Source: Deinococcus sp. KNUC1210 (GTDB lineage Bacteria > Deinococcota > Deinococci > Deinococcales > Deinococcaceae). Taken from it: 64,000 bases of DNA. The translations under genes and the position numbers were made by a program. Every line of letters begins with the position of its first letter. The first letter of the stretch is position 1. The notes below the pieces were generated by a model, which worked only from the letters and a program-made list of their open reading frames with translations, made no database searches and was not told the origin of the DNA. Positions 36,224-45,303 of the stretch are shown in pieces. The stretch is taken from positions 124,001-188,000 of the forward strand of contig NZ_CP092191.1 in the NCBI RefSeq assembly GCF_022344005.1. The letters are read 5' to 3'.

Positions 36224-37459
36224 TCACTGACTCAGTGTCCACCGTCCTTCACGCAGGATAGGAACCGGCTGGCCCTCTGCTCTCAGGGCTGTGACCTGAA
36301 GCTGTGGAGAGCCGACCATAAAGTCCAGATGGACCTGACTGTGGTTGCCGCCTGCCGCTTGAAATTCCTTCAAGCCGAGTTCCGCGCCGCCGGCGAGTGT
36401 GACCGGATAGGCGCGGCCCAGCGCCAGATGACACGAGGCGTTTTCGTCGATCAGGGTGCTGTAGAACGTGCGGTGTTCGCTGGAAACCAGGCTGCCCTCG
36501 CTGACCAGGGCCACCTCACCCAGATGGGCCGCGCCTTCGTCCGTCTCCAGCAGTTGCCGCAGGGTCACTTCCCCGACAGGACAACGCAGTTCCGTGACCC
36601 GGCCTCCTTCGAAGGTCAACTCCAGGTGCTCGATCAACTGCCCGTGGATAACGAGCGGACGGGTCATGCGGACCCGACCTTCGGCAGCGAGGCGGTGTGG
36701 CAGCGTGGAGATTTCCTCGGTGGGCATGTTGGGAATGCCGTACAGTCCAAACGTGCTGGGGACCAGCGGTCCGAACCACCGGTGGCCTTCAGGGAGCCCG
36801 ATCTGCAGATCAGTGCCAGGACCCTCGAAGTGCAGTGCGCGAATATGCAGGGCGTCCAGAGCCGCGCAGCGTTGCATCAGCCGGGCCGCGTGAATTTGCC
36901 AGGCCTGGGCCGGGTCGGGTGCGTCCAGTCGCAGGAGCCGCGCGAGCACCTGCCACAGCCAGTCCAGCGCTTCCTGCGGCGGCAGGTCGGGGCGGAGCAG
37001 TTCGGCCCAGGCGGGCGTCGCCACCGCCATCACCGACCAATTGAACTGCACCCTTGAGCGCCGCATTCCGTAGGACTCCAACGCGGCGTTCCGGGCAGCG
37101 GCAGCCAGGCCGACCCGCTCGCCGGTCACGCTTCCCACCGATTGCGGTTGAGGCGCGTGCAGGCTCAGAATCGGCTGGCCCGCTTCTGCGTGGGCATTGA
37201 GGGCCTGTGCGGTCCATGCGGGAAAGATTTTCAGGCGCTCCAGCGCAGCAAACTGCACTTTCAGACTGCTCGCCTGGGCATCTTCGTACAGGATGTCCAC
37301 GTCGGCGGCCCCCACCTGGTAGGCGGCCTGCGCGATGGCCTGAGCCACAGTAGACGCTTCGGGTGGACTGACGATCAGCAGGTGTTGACCGGGCAGAACC
37401 GGCACGGCGACCCGCACCGCCAACTCTGCGTAACGGCGGTAAAAAGCTTGATCTGGCAT
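36224..37459 (-). CDS. M29-family aminopeptidase
   Basis: This 411-residue protein fits M29 metallo-aminopeptidases (AmpS / aminopeptidase T type), which remove N-terminal residues from short peptides with a two-metal site. Likely metal ligands are visible in MPTEEISTLP, ALVSEGS, SSEHRTFYSTLIDENASCH and NHSQVHLDFMVGS. It is the last gene of a six-gene minus-strand operon with an M24 peptidase and a Dpp-type transporter. It most likely trims imported peptides in the cytoplasm. It lies 15 bases past the XRE-cupin gene. Confidence 0.86.
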   Translation of the reverse strand: MPDQAFYRRYAELAVRVAVPVLPGQHLLIVSPPEASTVAQAIAQAAYQVGAADVDILYEDAQASSLKVQFAALERLKIFPAWTAQALNAHAEAGQPILSLHAPQPQSVGSVTGERVGLAAAARNAALESYGMRRSRVQFNWSVMAVATPAWAELLRPDLPPQEALDWLWQVLARLLRLDAPDPAQAWQIHAARLMQRCAALDALHIRALHFEGPGTDLQIGLPEGHRWFGPLVPSTFGLYGIPNMPTEEISTLPHRLAAEGRVRMTRPLVIHGQLIEHLELTFEGGRVTELRCPVGEVTLRQLLETDEGAAHLGEVALVSEGSLVSSEHRTFYSTLIDENASCHLALGRAYPVTLAGGAELGLKEFQAAGGNHSQVHLDFMVGSPQLQVTALRAEGQPVPILREGRWTLSQ

Positions 37460-37474
37460 GGAACTTCCTTTCGG

Positions 37475-38083
37475 CTACACCAGGCGCGGCGGCGTGCTGA
37501 TCGTCAGAATGCGGGCAGTGTCTTTGCCCGGATTGCTCAGGCGATGTGGCAGGGCACTGGGGTAATACGCGCTGTCGCCGGAGCGCAGGGTACGGGTAGG
37601 GGCTTCGTTGACGGTGAGCTGAAGTTCGCCTTCCAGGACATACACGAATTCTTCGCCAGCGTGTCCGGTGTCGTTGCGGTGTTCGGTCGCCGGTTCAAGG
37701 GTCAGCAGGACCGGCTGAATTTTTTGCAGCAGATTGTTGAACAGGATCTGGACCTGAATGCCGTGACTGAGTTCCACCGTGCGCGGAGCCTCGCCGTGCC
37801 GCACGATCTTGAGGGAGTCGGCGCGGCGGTCGTCCGGCAAAAAATCGGCGGCGCTCAGATGAAAGGCGGCGGCTACCCGCTGCAGCAGCGTGGCCGAAAC
37901 GTCGGTCTGGCCGCGTTCGAGCATGCTCAGAAAGCTGCGCGAGCAGTGTGCGGCGTCTGCGAGGTCCTGCAGGGTCATCCCGCGAGCCTGCCGCAGCGCC
38001 CGCAGACGTTCGCCCAGATACAGGCGTTCGGGATGCAGACGCTCAGGCAACTCTTTATTGTTCACGCGGGTTGAAGGTGTCAC
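37475..38083 (-). CDS. XRE-cupin transcription regulator
   Basis: This 202-residue protein combines an XRE helix-turn-helix (LGERLRALRQARGMTLQDLA, then CSRSFLSMLERGQT; residues 22-60) with a C-terminal cupin sensor (HAGEEFVYVLEGELQLTVNE, GDSAYYPSALPHRLSN). Such PuuR/SutR-like proteins control amine and amino-acid catabolism. A GTG start at 38083, preceded by GGAG, overlaps the end of the permease gene by 29 bases. It is the best candidate to bind the palindromes between the divergent M24 genes at 42.8-42.9 kb and so control the whole locus. Confidence 0.88.
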   Translation of the reverse strand: MTPSTRVNNKELPERLHPERLYLGERLRALRQARGMTLQDLADAAHCSRSFLSMLERGQTDVSATLLQRVAAAFHLSAADFLPDDRRADSLKIVRHGEAPRTVELSHGIQVQILFNNLLQKIQPVLLTLEPATEHRNDTGHAGEEFVYVLEGELQLTVNEAPTRTLRSGDSAYYPSALPHRLSNPGKDTARILTISTPPRLV

Positions 38084-38942
38084 GCAGTCCGTCTCCTAGA
38101 AAATTGATCGCCAGCACCGTCACCAGGATTGCCGCGCCCGACGGCAACCACAGCCACGGCTGAGATTGTAATACTGTAATGGTTCGGGCGTCCGAGAGCA
38201 TGTTGCCCCACGACGCTACGGGTTGCTGTACGCCAAGGCCCAGAAACGACAACGCGCTCTCGGTCAGGATCGCCTCGGCCACGCCCAGGGTGGTCTGCAC
38301 GATGATCGGTGCGGCGGCATTGGGCAGGATGTGGCGAAACATCAGGCGCGGGTCGCGGGCCCCCAGCGCTCTCGCGGCATCGACATATTCCAGATTTCGC
38401 AGCTTGAGCGTCTCGCCGCGCATCAGACGAAAGGTCGGCACCCAGCTCAGCAGGCCGATCACCGTCACGGTCGTCAGCAGGCTGGGCGGAACGAAGCTGG
38501 AAACGGTCAGAATCAGAAACAGGCTGGGAAACGCTGCCACGGCGTCGGTAAAACGGGACAGCAGCGTATCGGTCCAGCCGCCCCGGAACCCCGCGACCAC
38601 GCCCAGCACCACACCGATGATCAGTGCCAGCAGCGCCGCGCTGATTCCGATGGTCAGCGAGACCCGCGTGCCGAAGATCAGGCGCGAGAGGACGTCGCGT
38701 CCCAGCGTGTCGGTGCCGAGCCAGAATTCTCGGCTGGGCGGGCTGGCGAACTCGATGTTGCCGCTGGGACCGGTCGCCAGATTGTAGGGATCGTAGGGAG
38801 CCAGCAGCGGCGCGAAGATTCCCACCAGAATCAGCAGCGTCAGGACCACCACACTGATTAGGGCCAGTCGGTGCCGGGTGAAGCGCCCCAGACTGCGGCT
38901 TCCGACGGAGCGGGTGCGCGGCAGTACGGGTGCGGCACTCAT
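38055..38942 (-). CDS. Peptide ABC transporter permease, DppC type
   Basis: This 295-residue permease has a long N-terminal basic/cytosolic stretch, a first membrane helix, the lumenal insertion typical of DppC/OppC and the EAA-like loop EYVDAARALGARDPRLMFRH. It overlaps the DppB-type gene by 4 bases (ATGA) and the regulator gene by 29 bases. It forms the channel for dipeptide or oligopeptide uptake. No DppD/DppF ATPase genes are in the window. Confidence 0.93.
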   Translation of the reverse strand: MSAAPVLPRTRSVGSRSLGRFTRHRLALISVVVLTLLILVGIFAPLLAPYDPYNLATGPSGNIEFASPPSREFWLGTDTLGRDVLSRLIFGTRVSLTIGISAALLALIIGVVLGVVAGFRGGWTDTLLSRFTDAVAAFPSLFLILTVSSFVPPSLLTTVTVIGLLSWVPTFRLMRGETLKLRNLEYVDAARALGARDPRLMFRHILPNAAAPIIVQTTLGVAEAILTESALSFLGLGVQQPVASWGNMLSDARTITVLQSQPWLWLPSGAAILVTVLAINFLGDGLRDTFNPREQ

Positions 38943-39904
38943 GATTCCAGCCTCACACGCGGGTCGATCAGCCCGTACAGCACGTCGGCGACCAGACTGC
39001 CGACAATCACCAGCACGGCTGTGATGGTGTTGATCGCCATAGACACCGGATAATCGCGGGCGAACACCGAATCCACCAGTAGGCGACCCATTCCCGGCCA
39101 GGCGAAGATGGTCTCGGTGATGACCGATCCCGCAAAGAAGGCGGGCAGCGAGAGGCCCAGCAGCGTCACCACCGGGATCAGGCCATTTCGGAGGGCGTGC
39201 TTGAACAGAATGGCGACTTCGCCCACGCCTTTACTCCGGGCCGTGCGAACGTAATCCTGTCGGAGCGCTTCGCTGACCGAGCTGCGAACATGCCGCAGGA
39301 TGCCCGCGATGCCGGTCAGGGTCAGCACACAGACCGGAAGCACCATATGCCACAACCGGTCGAACAGTAGCGCCCACCCCTGATGGTCGGCGCTGTAGCT
39401 CTCGAAGCCGGACGTGGGAAACCAGCCCAGCTGCACCGAGAACAGATAGATCAGACTGAGGCCAAAAAAGAAACTGGGGATGCTGATGCCCGCGAACACC
39501 AGCATGGTGCTCAGATAATCGATGATGGAATAGGGTCTGGCGGCGCTGTAGATTCCGATTCCGAGCGCGATCACCACGATCAGCACGAACGAGGTCATGG
39601 TCAGGAGGAGCGTCGGCCCCGCCCGCTGTTTGAGCAGGGCCGTGACGCTCTGACCGTTTCTGACCGAGTAGCCGAAGTTCCCCTTCGCGAGATTGGAAAC
39701 CCAGCTCAGATACTGCAGCGGTACGGGTTTGTCGATTCCGAGTGCTGCCTCGGCGCGGGTGATCTCCTGCGGGCTCATCCTCGGATTGATAAAGGTCTGC
39801 ATCGCGTTGCCGGGGGCCAAGTTCATCACCGCGAAGCTGATAAACGACACGATGATCAGCAGCACGACGCCTTGCAGTCCCCGCTTGGCGATGAAAGGCA
39901 GCAT
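38939..39904 (-). CDS. Peptide ABC transporter permease, DppB type
   Basis: This 321-residue protein shows the DppB/OppB hallmarks: an N-terminal membrane helix then FAVMNLAPGNAM, the motif YVRTARSKGVGEVAILFKHA and closing helices (AWPGMGRLLVDSVFARDYPV). It pairs with the DppC-type permease. It follows the binding-protein gene by only 4 bases. Confidence 0.93.
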   Translation of the reverse strand: MLPFIAKRGLQGVVLLIIVSFISFAVMNLAPGNAMQTFINPRMSPQEITRAEAALGIDKPVPLQYLSWVSNLAKGNFGYSVRNGQSVTALLKQRAGPTLLLTMTSFVLIVVIALGIGIYSAARPYSIIDYLSTMLVFAGISIPSFFFGLSLIYLFSVQLGWFPTSGFESYSADHQGWALLFDRLWHMVLPVCVLTLTGIAGILRHVRSSVSEALRQDYVRTARSKGVGEVAILFKHALRNGLIPVVTLLGLSLPAFFAGSVITETIFAWPGMGRLLVDSVFARDYPVSMAINTITAVLVIVGSLVADVLYGLIDPRVRLES

Positions 39905-39908
39905 CGGC

Positions 39909-41543
39909 TTACTGCACCCACCAACGGGCCACGTTCACATTGACCCCCCGGATGTCCGGCGCGAAGTTGTGCAGTCGGGTCTGGCTGCCGTACAGCGCCT
40001 GTGCCTGCGTCAGCGGAATCCACGGCAGCTGATCGCGCATCAGCAGACCGAACTGGTTGTAGAGCGATTTACGGGCGGCCTGTGCGACGGTTTCCTGGCC
40101 CTTCATCAGCAGGTTGCCACCAGCAGCGTCGGTGTAGCCGGTAAAGTTGTAGCCGTTGGGCGGCTGGCCGTCCGTTGTGAAGTACGACAGGTACTCGCTC
40201 GGGTCGCGCTCGATGCCGAACCCCAGAATAAACAGGTCAAAGTCTGTGGCGTTCACGGCGCGTGGCTTGTTCTGCCCGTCTTTGGGCAGCAGATACGTGA
40301 CCAGCGTGGGGAAATCCATGCTCTGCAGATCCACCTGAATGCCGATCTGGCGCAGGTTGGCCTGAATCAGGGCCGCGCCCCGTTCACGGACCGGGTTTCC
40401 GGTGGTGTAGAACAGCCGCAGTTTCAGAGCCTTGCCGTCCTTGCTACGCATGCCGCCACTCATGGTCCAGCCCGCGTCGTCCAGGGTTTTCTGGGCCAGT
40501 GCCGGGTCGTAGGGAATCGGCTTGACGTTGGTGGGGTAGGCCCAGTGTGATTTGGGGAAAAGGGTATCGACCACCGTGCCGTAGCCGGACATCAACCCGG
40601 TCACGATGGCCTTGCGGTTGATGGCATAGGCCATGGCCGTGCGAACGGCTTTGTCGGCCAGGACGGGGTTTCTCAGGTTGGTGCCGACATAATCGAAATC
40701 CAGCTGATTGACGACCGTCAGCTTGACGTTGGCGTTGTCCTTGACGCTCGCCACGCTCGGCACCGGTACCGGAGCTGCGTCCACCTCTCCCTTGACGAGC
40801 GCGGCCAGCATGGTGTTGGCGTCGCCAAACCGCACGATCAGGCGGTCGAGGCAGGGGCGGCCCGCAAAATACGCCTTGTTGGCTTCCAGCTCGATGAGTT
40901 CACCGCTGCGGTACTGCTTGAACTTGAAAGGACCGCTGCCAACAGGATTGCGGTTGGTGGCGTCTTTCTGCCAGCTTTCCACCGGAATCTTGCCGTAGAT
41001 ATGCTGCGGCAGAATCATGATGCCCGCCAATGTCGCCAGAATCGGGGCATACACCTTGTCGGTACTCAGGGCGATGGTGCGGTCGTCGATCACCTTGATG
41101 CCGCTGATCGACGTCGCTTTGCCGTCGTGGTAGGCGTCGGCACCGCTCAGGACCTCGACCTGACTGAACGCGCCGCCGTTGTACTTGGGACTGGCGATTG
41201 CCGTGAGGGTAAAGGCCACGTCCCGGGCAGTCAGCGGCTGACCGTCGTGCCATTTGATGTTGGGGCGCAGCTTGAAGGTGAGGGTCTTCTTGTCGGCAGA
41301 AAATGTCCACGACTGCGCCAGGTCTGCCTGATAGTTCAGGTCGGCGGTGGGTTTGACCAGGGCATTGAAGACCAGTTCCTCGATATTGGTGTCGTAGGTG
41401 GTCGGAAAGATCAGCGGATTGAGATTGCCGGGTTCACTGTTCTGCGCGATGGTCGCCGTGCCGCCCACCTTGGGGCAGGTGGCCGTCTGCGCGTAGGCAC
41501 CGGTCATGAGCAGGGCGGCGGACAGGAAAAGCAGTTTACGCAT
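39909..41543 (-). CDS. Peptide ABC transporter substrate-binding protein (family 5)
   Basis: This 544-residue extracellular binding protein has a signal peptide (LLFLSAALLMTGAYAQ) and family-5 features: GTATIAQNSEPGNLNPL, FKLRPNIKWHDGQPLTARDV and, later, GSGPFKFKQYRSGE. Members bind peptides, but also opines, nickel or glycosides. Co-location with M24 and M29 peptidases points to peptides or peptide-like compounds. It is the second gene of the minus-strand operon after the M24 peptidase (45 bases). Confidence 0.92.
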   Translation of the reverse strand: MRKLLFLSAALLMTGAYAQTATCPKVGGTATIAQNSEPGNLNPLIFPTTYDTNIEELVFNALVKPTADLNYQADLAQSWTFSADKKTLTFKLRPNIKWHDGQPLTARDVAFTLTAIASPKYNGGAFSQVEVLSGADAYHDGKATSISGIKVIDDRTIALSTDKVYAPILATLAGIMILPQHIYGKIPVESWQKDATNRNPVGSGPFKFKQYRSGELIELEANKAYFAGRPCLDRLIVRFGDANTMLAALVKGEVDAAPVPVPSVASVKDNANVKLTVVNQLDFDYVGTNLRNPVLADKAVRTAMAYAINRKAIVTGLMSGYGTVVDTLFPKSHWAYPTNVKPIPYDPALAQKTLDDAGWTMSGGMRSKDGKALKLRLFYTTGNPVRERGAALIQANLRQIGIQVDLQSMDFPTLVTYLLPKDGQNKPRAVNATDFDLFILGFGIERDPSEYLSYFTTDGQPPNGYNFTGYTDAAGGNLLMKGQETVAQAARKSLYNQFGLLMRDQLPWIPLTQAQALYGSQTRLHNFAPDIRGVNVNVARWWVQ

Positions 41544-41588
41544 GGTGAACCTCCGGGGCCAATCTGGATAGATGCAGGGGCGTGCGGA

Positions 41589-42755
41589 TCATCGAGCCGT
41601 CCATAGCTGCTGCTGACGAGTACTCAGGTACTGCGGGCCGTCTTCCGTCACCAATACGTTTTCCTCCACGATCATGCTGGGATCAGGACTCATCAGGATG
41701 GTCGGTTCCAGGGTAAAAATCATGCCCGCTTCGACGCTCAGGCCCGGGGCGCGGCGCGTGTTGTCGCCACGCGGGCCGAGAACCGCGCCGCCGTCGTGGA
41801 CATGTCGCCCGATCTGGTGGCCGGTCGAGTGCTGAATCTCGGGATAGCCCAGGTTCAGCAGATGCTGACGGGCGGCGGCGTCCACCTGATAGCCCAGCGC
41901 TCCCGGCCTGAGCACGGCATAGGCCGCGTCGATCGCGCCGTAAATCGCCGCGAAGACCTGTCGCTCACGCTGCGGCGGGGCATCTTCGTCGTCTCTGAGA
42001 AGGTAGATGGTGCGGGCAATATCGGAAAAATAGCCCTCCACTCCCAGAGCCGTATCCAAAATCAGCAGGTCGCCGGGCCGCAGCGCTTCATCGGTGGGTG
42101 CGCGGTGAGACATGCCGACTCGGTTGATCAGGACCAGTGGGCCGCCGAAATCGCCCGGATCAGGGGCCGCACCGAGTTCAGCGGCGAGGGCGTTCATGCG
42201 GGCCTGAATCTCCCGTTCGGTCTGTCCAGCCTGCACGGTCGGTAGCAGGCGGTCATAGAAAACCGTGGTGAGGTCGATGGCGCGTTGCAGGCGGCGCAGC
42301 TCTTCGGGTGACTTGATGGCCCGTACCCGGCTGAGTCGCTCCTCACTGCTCACGATCTGAACGTCGGGGAGGGCTTTTCGCACCACTTTTTCGAGCGACA
42401 GGTACTGCCCGTGGGTCAGCCCGTCGCAGCGAACGTCGTGTTCACTGAAGTTGAGCAGCAGGGTATGGGGAGCCAGTTCCTGGAGCCAGTGCGTGAGCTC
42501 GTTCTCGAAGGAGGCGGCGTAGGTGCGGGTCGTCAGAAAGGTCGAGTGCTGCTCGAAATGCCCGGCGTCGATGCGCGACACCAGCGCCTTGGGACCGTCG
42601 TTGTCCAGCATGAAGGCGGCTTTGCCGACCGAATTGGTGCCGAATACCAGCCCGACGTTGGGATCGCTGCCCTCCTGGGTCAGGAAGAGCCAGAGTTCAC
42701 CGGAATGGAGTTGCTGCGTGGCCTGTCGTGCCTTTTCTTCGCCCAGTGCTGACAT
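41589..42755 (-). CDS. M24 metallopeptidase (Xaa-Pro-like), copy 1
   Basis: This 388-residue protein has an N-terminal creatinase-like domain and a pita-bread catalytic domain with all five metal ligands: Asp in LILDTALG, Asp in FSDIART, His in HSTGHQIGRH, Glu in FTLEPTIL and Glu in MIVEENVLV. It closely resembles the divergent gene at 43034 (shared LWLFLTQEGSDPNVGLVFGT, QTEREIQARMNALAAELG) and has the same length. GGAGGG precedes the ATG at 42755. It heads the minus-strand operon with the Dpp transporter. It probably cleaves peptides with a proline or modified residue, though M24 also includes creatinase and ectoine hydrolase. Confidence 0.9.
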   Translation of the reverse strand: MSALGEEKARQATQQLHSGELWLFLTQEGSDPNVGLVFGTNSVGKAAFMLDNDGPKALVSRIDAGHFEQHSTFLTTRTYAASFENELTHWLQELAPHTLLLNFSEHDVRCDGLTHGQYLSLEKVVRKALPDVQIVSSEERLSRVRAIKSPEELRRLQRAIDLTTVFYDRLLPTVQAGQTEREIQARMNALAAELGAAPDPGDFGGPLVLINRVGMSHRAPTDEALRPGDLLILDTALGVEGYFSDIARTIYLLRDDEDAPPQRERQVFAAIYGAIDAAYAVLRPGALGYQVDAAARQHLLNLGYPEIQHSTGHQIGRHVHDGGAVLGPRGDNTRRAPGLSVEAGMIFTLEPTILMSPDPSMIVEENVLVTEDGPQYLSTRQQQLWTAR

Positions 42756-42819
42756 TGCGCCCTCCTGTAGTGATTTGGCCCGGAGTGGTTGCACACGTCT
42801 TAGCATGCTGGCTGTCAGC

Positions 42820-42845
42820 AGTCAAGATATTGAACTTTTCAGAGG
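42820..42845 (-). promoter_or_regulatory. -35 box and degenerate operator of the minus-strand M24 operon
   Basis: On the minus strand TTGACT (complement of 42820-42825) precedes a 17-base spacer and a weak TAAGAC -10 (42797-42802). Directly upstream, ATTGAACTTTTCAGAGG (42829-42845, plus reading) matches one full half of the palindrome at 42919-42935 and its central TTT; the other half has decayed. Confidence 0.4.
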
Positions 42846-42918
42846 ACATTCGAGGTTATTCCCGGCTAAAATTTTGTATTGAGTCCATGAGAGGGGTAGG
42901 GAGCGCCGATGTCGCCTG

Positions 42919-42967
42919 ATTGAACTTTGTTCAATAGATTGACCAATTCGACCCTGATCGGTACAAT
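42919..42967 (+). promoter_or_regulatory. Perfect palindromic operator and promoter of the plus-strand M24 operon
   Basis: ATTGAACTTTGTTCAAT (42919-42935) is a perfect 7+3+7 inverted repeat. Three bases on, TTGACC (42939-42944), exactly 17 bases and TACAAT (42962-42967) form a good vegetative promoter, 66 bases before the 43034 start. The site upstream of -35 suits an activator or a looping repressor. The XRE-cupin protein of the divergent operon is the likeliest ligand, but this is inference. Confidence 0.65.
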
Positions 42968-43033
42968 CGCCGCACGAGCGGGCAGCAACGAAGACGGCAG
43001 GCCAGCAGTTCCTGATCAACGGGAGGCAACATC

Positions 43034-44200
43034 GTGGAGACACTCGCACAGCAAAAAATTACTCAGGCCCTCACCACCCTGGGACCGGACGAACTCTGGC
43101 TCTTCCTGACCCAGGAAGGCAGCGACCCCAACGTCGGACTGGTCTTCGGCACCGCGCTGAGCGGGCGGGCCGCCCTGATGCTGCATCCACAGCGCGGTGC
43201 TCTGGGCCTGTGTGCCAATTACGACCGGGGCCATCTGGAGCACCAGGGCCAGTTTGCCGAGCTGCGCGATTACACCACCAGCTTCGCCGACGCCTTCTGT
43301 GCGTGGCTCTCCGAACTCGCGCCGCAGACCATCTGGCTGAATTTCAGCGAACACGACGCACTCGCCGATGGCCTGAGCTACGGGCAATACCTGAGCGTCG
43401 AGCGCCTGATTCGCCAGACGCTCCCAGATGCAAACCTCAGGAGCAGTCAGGACCTGCTCCGCACCGTGCGGGGCGTCAAAACGTCCGAAGAACTGCGCCA
43501 TCTGCAACGCGCCATCGACCTCACCATAGTCATGTATGACCGCCTGCTGCCGACGTTGCAGGTCGGACAGACCGAACGGGAGATTCAGGCCCGCATGAAC
43601 GCCCTCGCTGCTGAACTCGGTGCGGTCCCGTATCTCGGCGGTCATGGCGGGCCGCTGGTCTGCATCAACCGGGTGGGGCTGGCGCACCGTGCGCCAACCG
43701 ATGAGGCGCTGCAACCCGGCGACCTGCTGATTCTCGACACAGGCCTTGCCGTGGAAGGGTACTACTCCGACATTGCCCGCACGCTGTACGTCCGGCAGCC
43801 GGGCGAGCACGAGGCACCCGCAGAACTTCAAACGGTCTTCCGGGCCATTTACGGCGCGATTGATGCCGCGTTCGCAGTTCTGAAACCGGGGGTCCGGGGG
43901 CTCGACGTGGACGCCGCCGCTCGGACCGCGCTGCGTCAGGCTGGGCAACCCGAACTCAGCCACGCCACCGGGCATCAGATCGGGCAGCGTGTTCACGACG
44001 GCGGTACCCTGCTTGGCCCCGACTGGGAGCGCTACAACGCAGCGTCGCGGGGAGTGGTGCAGGAAGGTGAGGTGTACACGCTGGAACCGACGGTGGTGCA
44101 GTCGCCGCTGCCGAGCATGATCGTGGAAGAAAACGTCGTGGTGACGTCGAGCGGCGCTCGGTACCTGAGCCGCCGTCAGGAAGAACTATGGCTGATCTGA
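43034..44200 (+). CDS. M24 metallopeptidase (Xaa-Pro-like), copy 2
   Basis: This 388-residue paralogue of the 41589-42755 gene is transcribed in the opposite direction. Predicted metal ligands are Asp235, Asp246, His314, Glu351 and Glu365. A GTG start with GGGAGG 12 bases before is preferred. It heads a plus-strand operon: the next gene overlaps by 13 bases. The two paralogues probably act on related substrates or form a mixed dimer, as M24 peptidases are commonly dimeric. Confidence 0.9.
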   Translation: METLAQQKITQALTTLGPDELWLFLTQEGSDPNVGLVFGTALSGRAALMLHPQRGALGLCANYDRGHLEHQGQFAELRDYTTSFADAFCAWLSELAPQTIWLNFSEHDALADGLSYGQYLSVERLIRQTLPDANLRSSQDLLRTVRGVKTSEELRHLQRAIDLTIVMYDRLLPTLQVGQTEREIQARMNALAAELGAVPYLGGHGGPLVCINRVGLAHRAPTDEALQPGDLLILDTGLAVEGYYSDIARTLYVRQPGEHEAPAELQTVFRAIYGAIDAAFAVLKPGVRGLDVDAAARTALRQAGQPELSHATGHQIGQRVHDGGTLLGPDWERYNAASRGVVQEGEVYTLEPTVVQSPLPSMIVEENVVVTSSGARYLSRRQEELWLI

Positions 44201-45303
44201 GACCGCACCTGAATTCCGACCGTCTGGCGGCCCTGCGCGGCCTGCTGGACCGAGAGCGAGCACCGGGTATCGAAGCGGTGCTGATCACTGCGCCGTCTCA
44301 GCTGCGTGCCCTGTGCGGCGTGCGGGTTTCGGCGGGAGCCCTGGTGCTGACAGCCCACGACAGCGTGCTTCTGCTCGATCCACGCTACCTGGCCGCCGTG
44401 ACCGTACCTGGCGGCGTGACCTTGAGGCCCTACGCCAATGCTCGAACGTTTGCTGAAGGTATTCGGGAGGTCCTCGGGAATGCCAGGCGCATCGGCGTGT
44501 ATGCACCGGCCCTCAGCCTGGCTGCCATGAACGAGCTGAATCCCAGGGGAGAGCTGGAGTTCGTGCCGATTGATGCTGTGCTGGACGACCTGCACAGTCT
44601 GCTGAACCAGGCTGAGACCGAGTCGCTCCAGCAGGCCGAGGCCCTCACGCGGCGGGCCATCGCGGCAACGTTCGCGGCCCTGCGTCCCGGCATCAGCGAA
44701 CGGCAGCTCGAACGGGTGCTGCTGGACAAGCTTGCTGAGGGCGGTGAAGGGCCAGCCTTTCCGCCCATCGTGGCCTTCGGAGAGCAGACGGCGCTGCCTC
44801 ACGCCCACCCTGGCGACACCATCTGGCACCCCGGCGACCTCGTCACAATCGACGCTGGCGCGGTCGTGGACGGCCTGCACGCCGATCTGACCGATACGCG
44901 GCTGGTAGGCGGAACGCAGGAGGACACACAGGCACACGCTCTGCTGAACCTCACCCATCAGGCGCTGGAGGCCGCTATCCGGGCGACCCGTGCAGGCGTC
45001 TCTGCCGGTGAGATCGACGAAGCGGCCCGCGCCGTCTTTCGAGCGGCAGGACTCGACGCGCAGACCCTGCTCGGTATCGGGCACGCGCTGGGCTATCAGG
45101 TGCATCAGGCCCCGATTCTGCGCGCCCACAGTCGGGATGAGGTGCAGGTGGGTCAGGTGCTGGCGCTGGAGCCGGGTGTGTACCTGCCGGGTTTCGGCGG
45201 TGTGCGCCTCGAAGAGATGGTGGTAGTGACCGAGGCGGGCGCGGTGCCGATCGCCGGGTGGCGCTCGCCAGCGACGGTCGCAGGGCAGGAGGCGCGGTCA
45301 TGA
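44188..45303 (+). CDS. M24-family peptidase/hydrolase, third member
   Basis: This 371-residue protein is more distant from the other two M24 proteins but keeps the ligands: Asp in VTIDAGAVV, Asp in ADLTDT, His in GIGHALGYQVH, Glu in LALEPGVYL and Glu in VRLEEMVVV. It resembles standard Xaa-Pro dipeptidases. It overlaps its upstream neighbour by 13 bases and the aminotransferase gene by an ATGA junction, so the operon is tightly coupled. It would release the last residue from dipeptides. Confidence 0.9.
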   Translation: MADLRPHLNSDRLAALRGLLDRERAPGIEAVLITAPSQLRALCGVRVSAGALVLTAHDSVLLLDPRYLAAVTVPGGVTLRPYANARTFAEGIREVLGNARRIGVYAPALSLAAMNELNPRGELEFVPIDAVLDDLHSLLNQAETESLQQAEALTRRAIAATFAALRPGISERQLERVLLDKLAEGGEGPAFPPIVAFGEQTALPHAHPGDTIWHPGDLVTIDAGAVVDGLHADLTDTRLVGGTQEDTQAHALLNLTHQALEAAIRATRAGVSAGEIDEAARAVFRAAGLDAQTLLGIGHALGYQVHQAPILRAHSRDEVQVGQVLALEPGVYLPGFGGVRLEEMVVVTEAGAVPIAGWRSPATVAGQEARS

